From Dysgonomonas gadei ATCC BAA-286 (GTDB taxonomy: Bacteria > Bacteroidota > Bacteroidia > Bacteroidales > Dysgonomonadaceae), in contig NZ_GL891979.1 in assembly GCF_000213555.1 (NCBI RefSeq), positions 476,885-540,884 on the forward strand: a stretch of DNA of 64,000 nucleotides, read 5' to 3'. The translations under genes were made by a program, and so were the position numbers. Of the stretch, positions 59,407-64,000 are shown piece after piece; positions within the stretch are counted from its first letter, which is position 1, and each line of letters begins with the position of its first letter. The notes below the pieces were generated by a model. The model was not told where the DNA came from, searched no databases, and saw only the letters and a program-made list of their open reading frames with translations.

Positions 59407-60294
59407 TTAATCTAAAACCTTTATACGTATATTACGGAACCATACATCATCTCCATGATCTTGGAGTCCGATATATCCTTCCCGGTCTGGCCCTCCCACA
59501 TTATTTAATAATTCGAAAGCCAGCGGCCATTTTTCCTCACTGAATTTGCTTGCTTGCAACATATCTGTCCATTGTGGAGTCCAAAGATGATATTCAACCA
59601 CGTTCTCACCATTCTGCCCATGTACCACAGTTCCTTTAGAGACAATTATCTTAGCCTGGTTCCACTCTCCGAAAGGCTTCGCGTTTTGTGGTTTAGCCGG
59701 AATCATATCATATAATGACATCGATTTGCGGTTGTTATCTTTACCCAATTTTGCATCAGGGTGATTTTCGTTATCTAAAACCTGTGCTTCGGGAGAAGAA
59801 ATATAAATAGGCTCCATTCTCATCTCTCCTGTTTTGGGATCTTTGGATTCTATTTCTTGTGCCAAAATAAATATACCGGAATTACTTCCCTTGGCCACTT
59901 TATATTCCAGTTCGAGTTCGAAATTTTTGAACTTATGTGCAAAGATCAGGTCGCCTCCGTCTCCGTCTTGCGCTTCTCCACCACCCGAACCATTGAATTT
60001 AATAGCTCCATTATCTACTGTCCATTTTCCCGGAACATTATCTTTGCCGTATCCACGCCAGCCTTTCATGTTTGTTCCGTCAAACAGGATAATGTAGCCA
60101 TCTTTGTCTGTTTTGAATTCGGATAAGTTAACTTGCGGCTTATCAAGTGCTCTATATTCAGGCAACTTGCTTTCTGCTGTTTTATTTTCGTCCATATTAG
60201 TATTGCTACTTTCTGTATTTTTTGAACTACCGCCGCATGCTGCCATAAAGCCTGATAACAGGATGCAGCTGATTGTATATAAAGATTTATTCAT
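59407..60294 (-). CDS. DUF1080 lipoprotein (3-keto-glycoside hydrolase-like)
   Basis: From ATG 60294 the product is 295 residues with lipobox GFMAAC; a more upstream ATG (60357) would overlap the previous gene and place 21 polar residues before the signal. The DUF1080 jelly roll follows: YIILFDGTNMKGWRGYGKDN, GGDLIFAHKFKNFELELEYK, SNSGIFILAQE, and FELLNNVGGPDREGYIGLQDH near the end. DUF1080 proteins cleave 3-keto-glucosides or related glycosides after oxidation at C3. The neighbour upstream is a Gfo/Idh oxidoreductase that could make the 3-keto sugar. Confidence 0.88.
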   Translation of the reverse strand: MNKSLYTISCILLSGFMAACGGSSKNTESSNTNMDENKTAESKLPEYRALDKPQVNLSEFKTDKDGYIILFDGTNMKGWRGYGKDNVPGKWTVDNGAIKFNGSGGGEAQDGDGGDLIFAHKFKNFELELEYKVAKGSNSGIFILAQEIESKDPKTGEMRMEPIYISSPEAQVLDNENHPDAKLGKDNNRKSMSLYDMIPAKPQNAKPFGEWNQAKIIVSKGTVVHGQNGENVVEYHLWTPQWTDMLQASKFSEEKWPLAFELLNNVGGPDREGYIGLQDHGDDVWFRNIRIKVLD

Positions 60295-60322
60295 CACTCT
60301 ATTTTTTATATTATTATATGGT

Positions 60323-61792
60323 TTATCTTGGCATTTCAGGGAGTTTCCACCCTTCACGGTAAGTATGTTTGATCAACTCCTGCGCATAAGCCTGCGCATT
60401 TACCGGGTCAGTCCATGTCTTATCGAATGTCGGATGCCCGTCTTTAATCTGGAAACCGTCTTTGATAACCGTGCGGATGGTTGCGTTCGGATCGATATTG
60501 GTAAATTTCATATTTGGTCCGTCCCAATGCAATTCCTGATTAAGGGATTGTAATCTCACAGCAAGCACGCCCATAACCACCATTTCGTTAAACGGTCCGG
60601 CTTCGCTGAAAGGTGATGCAGTCTCAATACGGTTCGAAGCATCTTCTTTACATGCACGTACCCAATCCATTTCGTGGGAAGTTGTCACTTCTCTTAATAC
60701 TTTAGGTGCGCTCGGGGTTCTGCCTGAAAGCAACCATGGGCGTACACCATAGCAACCGCAGATGAGAGTGTCTTTTGTTCCGTGAAATATCACGCCTCCT
60801 CCTTCATCATTCAAATCTTTATTGGCAGGGAATCCTTCAGGCAGCCTTGGTCTCAATCCTCCGTCGTACCAGATTACTTTAACCTCAGGCATTGCTACTT
60901 TAGGCATATTTTCCCTGGCCGGGAATGTTAGTTCTACAGTTTGGGCGGTAGGAGCGCTGTCGGTCAGAAGAAGGGTTGAACTTGCCTGTGCCTTGGTCGG
61001 GTAACTTAACTTTAAGCCCTTAAAAACAGGATGTAGGATATGGCAGGCCATATCTCCCAACGCGCCAGTTCCGAAATCCCACCAGCCGCGCCAGTTCCAC
61101 GGTGTATAAATGGAGTTATACTCACGATATTTTGCAGGTCCGAGGAATAGATCCCAGTTGAGGGTATTCGGAGCTTTTTCTCCTTTTTCAGGACGGTTAA
61201 GTCCTTGTGGCCAGATAGGACGGTCGGTAAAGGCTTCCACTTTTGTTATTTCGCCTATCTCACCGTTCCATATCCATTCGCACATCTTGCGCACGCCTTC
61301 ACCGGATGAGCCCTGATTACCCATTTGTGTCGCAACCTTATACTTTTCTGCCAGTTTTGTCAGCAGGCGTGATTCATAGACAGTATGGGTCAATGGTTTT
61401 TCTACATACACGTGTTTTCCCATTGTCATAGCTTCGGCCGCTACAATAGCATGTGTATGGTCTGCCGTTGCAATCATTACCCCGTCGGCCTCTTTTCCCA
61501 GTTCCTCAAACATTTTACGATAATCGTAATATTTCTTTGCGTTGGGGTATTCTTTAAATACATTTGCGCTATATTTCCAGTCCACATCACATAGTCCTAT
61601 GATATTCTGAGAATTCATACTCCTTAAGACGTGTGCCCCACGACCGCCTACACCCACACCTATGATGTTAAGCTTATCACTAGGGGCAACATGTCCGAAT
61701 GATTTTCCCAGAACGGTATTGGGCACTACTGCTAGTCCGGCTAATGCTGTAGCTCCTGTTTTCAGGAACTTTCTTCTTGAAAAGTCTGACAT
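60323..61792 (-). CDS. Tat-exported Gfo/Idh/MocA-family oxidoreductase
   Basis: The 489-residue product has a Tat signal with a twin-arginine motif (SRRKFLKTGATALAGLAVVP) and is therefore exported folded with its bound dinucleotide. The Rossmann fold starts KLNIIGVGVGGRGAHVLRSM, the EKP motif is in KHVYVEKPLTH near 130-140, and a C-terminal Gfo/Idh domain follows with WDFGTGALGDMACHILHPVF near 240-260. Exported members oxidise sugars or glycosides at C3 in the periplasm, preparing them for DUF1080 hydrolases. It lies between another Gfo/Idh gene (34 bases upstream) and the DUF1080 gene (28 bases downstream). Confidence 0.93.
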   Translation of the reverse strand: MSDFSRRKFLKTGATALAGLAVVPNTVLGKSFGHVAPSDKLNIIGVGVGGRGAHVLRSMNSQNIIGLCDVDWKYSANVFKEYPNAKKYYDYRKMFEELGKEADGVMIATADHTHAIVAAEAMTMGKHVYVEKPLTHTVYESRLLTKLAEKYKVATQMGNQGSSGEGVRKMCEWIWNGEIGEITKVEAFTDRPIWPQGLNRPEKGEKAPNTLNWDLFLGPAKYREYNSIYTPWNWRGWWDFGTGALGDMACHILHPVFKGLKLSYPTKAQASSTLLLTDSAPTAQTVELTFPARENMPKVAMPEVKVIWYDGGLRPRLPEGFPANKDLNDEGGGVIFHGTKDTLICGCYGVRPWLLSGRTPSAPKVLREVTTSHEMDWVRACKEDASNRIETASPFSEAGPFNEMVVMGVLAVRLQSLNQELHWDGPNMKFTNIDPNATIRTVIKDGFQIKDGHPTFDKTWTDPVNAQAYAQELIKHTYREGWKLPEMPR

Positions 61793-61826
61793 AATTTAAA
61801 AATTGTATTTATTAGTAACTGAAATA

Positions 61827-62900
61827 TTATATTTGTTGTAACAGGCCATACCCGTTTTTCATTGTTTTTCTTCTTTGCAGTATTTTTTCCAGAGTCTGTA
61901 TTTCTCCTATAGCCGGCAGGTCCTTACTCTTGGCATCTTCCAGAAATTCCCATGCATATTCTGAAGATATGGCCGAGTCTCGCAATGTTGGCAAGTTGGG
62001 GTGTCTGACGCCCGATTCTATAGAATCGGCAAACAGGTTACATAATACGTCAATGTTTTTGCCTCCGAATGGCCTTTCTTCCCGTATAGTCTGGGTTACT
62101 CCGTGTAGTTCGACCACAGCTGTTTTAAAGTCGTGCGTCATACGGGCAATACCTTCAGTCCCAATCATATCTATATATGAGTTGTGTGTTTGCTTGGCCG
62201 ATAATTGTCCATATACGTGTCCTTGTGTAATATCGAAAACAACACCATTCTCAAATGTGCCGTGACATTGTAGCCACCACGGGTCTTTATAATTCCACAT
62301 CCGTACAGCCTGCGCATTCCATGTTCTGAAATTGCAGTCGGTGTACCAGCGTGCGATATCGACATAATGCATTCCGCAATCGTGAAATGAAGGGCCTTCG
62401 TATTCATGCCCTTCTCCCGGAGCGAGTCCCGGTGTAAGGTGGCATATACGTATGATGGCCAGTTCGCCGATTTCACCTTTTTGTATAAAGTCTTTGATTA
62501 ATTTATGATACCACGAGTTGCGCAGATATAGATTTACGGTAGAGAACAAATCTGTGCTTTCCGCAACACTCACTGCGTTCCATTCCCTTGTAATAGTATC
62601 TGCTATCGGTTTTTCGGAGATGACGTGTTTTCCGCTTTGAATAGCTCTCTCTATCTGCTCCTTTCTTGAGTTTGCCAGAGCAAACAGGCCAACAACCTGT
62701 ACTGTCGGGTCATCAAATATTTTCTGTTCGTTTTCTATAATTTCAGATTCCGGAGAAAGTTTTCTGGCCAACTCTCGTGAGCTTGGACTTACATCACATA
62801 TATAAGCCACGTTCCACCGCCCACTCTTCTGCATTTCCTGAAGATAAAACCTTCCCATTCTGCCAAACCCTATGAGTCCGACTTTAATTCTAGTATTCAT
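61827..62900 (-). CDS. Cytoplasmic Gfo/Idh/MocA-family oxidoreductase
   Basis: The 357-residue product has no signal peptide. It starts with a Rossmann motif, IKVGLIGFGRMGRFYLQEM, has the EKP motif in KHVISEKPIADTI near 90-102, and a C-terminal substrate domain with HEYEGPSFHDCGMHYVDIAR near 166-185. The first gene of the minus-strand sugar operon, it probably reduces or oxidises the sugar or inositol product after import, as a cytoplasmic counterpart of the exported oxidoreductase downstream. Confidence 0.93.
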   Translation of the reverse strand: MNTRIKVGLIGFGRMGRFYLQEMQKSGRWNVAYICDVSPSSRELARKLSPESEIIENEQKIFDDPTVQVVGLFALANSRKEQIERAIQSGKHVISEKPIADTITREWNAVSVAESTDLFSTVNLYLRNSWYHKLIKDFIQKGEIGELAIIRICHLTPGLAPGEGHEYEGPSFHDCGMHYVDIARWYTDCNFRTWNAQAVRMWNYKDPWWLQCHGTFENGVVFDITQGHVYGQLSAKQTHNSYIDMIGTEGIARMTHDFKTAVVELHGVTQTIREERPFGGKNIDVLCNLFADSIESGVRHPNLPTLRDSAISSEYAWEFLEDAKSKDLPAIGEIQTLEKILQRRKTMKNGYGLLQQI

Positions 62901-63008
62901 GCTATTAACGATAAAAGATCATTTGTTAATTTATAGAGGAAAAGCGTCAGATAAAAAGCTTCAATTGCCTTTCATGGTAAAAAATACTTCGGGTTTTCCT
63001 CTTTATTA

Positions 63009-63016
63009 CAAAACTA
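63009..63016 (-). promoter_or_regulatory. Possible -7 element of the sugar operon
   Basis: On the minus strand TAGTTTTG (63016 to 63009) fits TAnnTTTG and would give a leader of about 100 bases before the start at 62900. No matching -33 TTTG is evident. Confidence 0.4.
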
Positions 63017-63142
63017 ACTGGAAATGATGTAGGTCGATTTTTCTAAGTAGTATTTTGTAGAAGTAGTTTGTGTATATGTTGTTGATATATAGATTGTAAG
63101 TCTTTTTCTGAAGTTGAAAAATGTAGATCGGTTAGAATAAAT

Positions 63143-64000
63143 TTATTCTGTTCTTTTGCTTATTGTTCCTATTTTCATAACCATTTCTTCAAACTCATCA
63201 CGATTGGAAGCGGCTTTGTTTCTCATCTTTGTCCGGTAGTTGTAAATTGTACTCATAGAGCAGCGTAGAAAACTTGCGATCTTAGTACTGTCTGTTATGC
63301 CTAGCCGCAAGAGGGCATAAATCCGTAATTCCTTATTTAGCAGGTCTTCCGTTTTGAGTGTAACCTGCTCTTCTTTTGCCAGAAGGGAATTAAAATCGGA
63401 TACAAATGTGGGGTACAGACTTAAAAAGGTATTGTCAAAATGTGCATATAAGTCATCCAGTTCTTTATCAACTACTGTGGTCGATTTCAATTTTTTAATC
63501 AGCTCTTCATAGTGCCTGTTTATACCCAACTTATAAAGGGTCTTACGATAATCCTCCATTTTGTCGATGTAAGTCGAGCAAAGATCCAGAAATTGAGCAA
63601 TATATTGTTCCTTGATCTGGTTCGATTCCCATAGCTGTTCATTCCTTTCGTTCAGCAGATTATTGGTACCGTTAATCTCTTCATTCAGAGTAATCAGCTT
63701 TTTATTGGTTGCGGACAATTCTTCTTTAATCCGGGATAATTTTTTCATCTGCTTATAGATATATATCACCAGTAAAATGAGAAATAGAGACAACAGGCTG
63801 ATCAATATTAGATAAGTTTTTAATTTACTGTTTGTCTTTGTCTCTTTTGCCTGATACGAAGCATTGATAATCGAATAGAACTTTGACATTTCTGCGGTGC
63901 GGAACTGAACTCCCGAGAAAACAGCATCTTCGATGGCAGATTGTGTATACTTGAATGCTTTTGATATATCGTCACTGTTATAATATATAACCGCCAGGCG
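63143..64000 (-). CDS. DUF6377-like membrane regulator, C-terminal part (continues past the window)
   Basis: The frame stays open from the stop at 63143 to the right edge; an internal ATG at 63889 is unlikely to be the start, because the upstream part (LAVIYYNSDDISKAFKYTQS) is a typical TPR-like helix pair. A transmembrane helix (YLILISLLSLFLILLVIYIY) lies near 63770-63815. A coiled coil follows (LSRIKEELSATNKKLITLNE), then a helix-turn-helix-like C-terminus (ALLRLGITDSTKIASFLRCS, then STIYNYRTKMRNKA) similar to the LuxR-like tail of DUF6377 proteins. It is probably the regulator of the downstream sugar operon, matching the position of BT2160 before the BT2159-2156 operon of B. thetaiotaomicron. 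Confidence 0.8.
   Translation of the reverse strand, partial: RLAVIYYNSDDISKAFKYTQSAIEDAVFSGVQFRTAEMSKFYSIINASYQAKETKTNSKLKTYLILISLLSLFLILLVIYIYKQMKKLSRIKEELSATNKKLITLNEEINGTNNLLNERNEQLWESNQIKEQYIAQFLDLCSTYIDKMEDYRKTLYKLGINRHYEELIKKLKSTTVVDKELDDLYAHFDNTFLSLYPTFVSDFNSLLAKEEQVTLKTEDLLNKELRIYALLRLGITDSTKIASFLRCSMSTIYNYRTKMRNKAASNRDEFEEMVMKIGTISKRTE

Overview
The window looks like chromosomal DNA of a Bacteroidota member, most likely order Bacteroidales and perhaps Dysgonomonas-like. The evidence is AT-rich DNA, promoters of the form TTG-N19/20-TAnnTTTG, many TonB-dependent receptors with N-terminal carboxypeptidase-like domains, FimA/Mfa-type fimbrial proteins, a type IX secretion (T9SS) sorting tail, a complete hmu haem operon with a CobN-like HmuS, and DUF1080 and Gfo/Idh sugar genes. 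The genus is an inference. I saw no rRNA, tRNA, CRISPR array, transposase or integrase.

Layout. Bases 1-244 hold the start of a DUF3868 fimbrial-locus gene on the minus strand, running off the left edge. An AraC-type regulator follows (971-1834). Bases 2307-18477 form a surface-appendage locus: fimbrillin-like and FimB/Mfa2-like lipoproteins in two sets, a DUF3575 barrel, a TPR/PD40/OmpA protein, an 820-residue propeller/Calx-beta-like protein, two small proteins of unknown function, and a 1708-residue T9SS-sorted adhesin with four near-identical 94-residue repeats. A bactofilin follows. Bases 19292-29049 are hmuR-hmuY-hmuS-hmuT-hmuU-hmuV. A half-length HU-like gene and a TonB receptor lead into a LytS/LytTR system with two tandem kinases, the first of which has lost its phospho-acceptor histidine. 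Next come a XusA/XusB-like receptor and lipoprotein pair (35144-38824), an RNA helicase, a convergent OtsA-OtsB fusion and a GH15 hydrolase divergent from it, a siderophore receptor with a PepSY reductase (44637-48193), a DUF418 membrane protein with a second LytS/LytTR pair (48773-51876), an operon of a 213-residue exported protein, a BtuB/CirA-like receptor and a DUF362 lipoprotein (52185-55717), and a DMT permease. The right end (56968-62900, minus strand) is a 3-keto-glycoside-type operon of two Gfo/Idh oxidoreductases, two DUF1080 proteins (one fused to a PHP-like domain) and a sugar isomerase. It is preceded by a DUF6377-type regulator cut by the window edge.

How it fits together. Most of the window is cell-envelope business: building surface structures and acquiring iron, haem and siderophores. 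Both siderophore-type receptors carry the same spaced upstream motif (GGTATTAAATG, 20 bases, GGTGATTGT), which suggests co-regulation across 9.5 kb. Several intercistronic hairpins, one of them terminator-like between hmuS and hmuT, suggest graded expression within operons.
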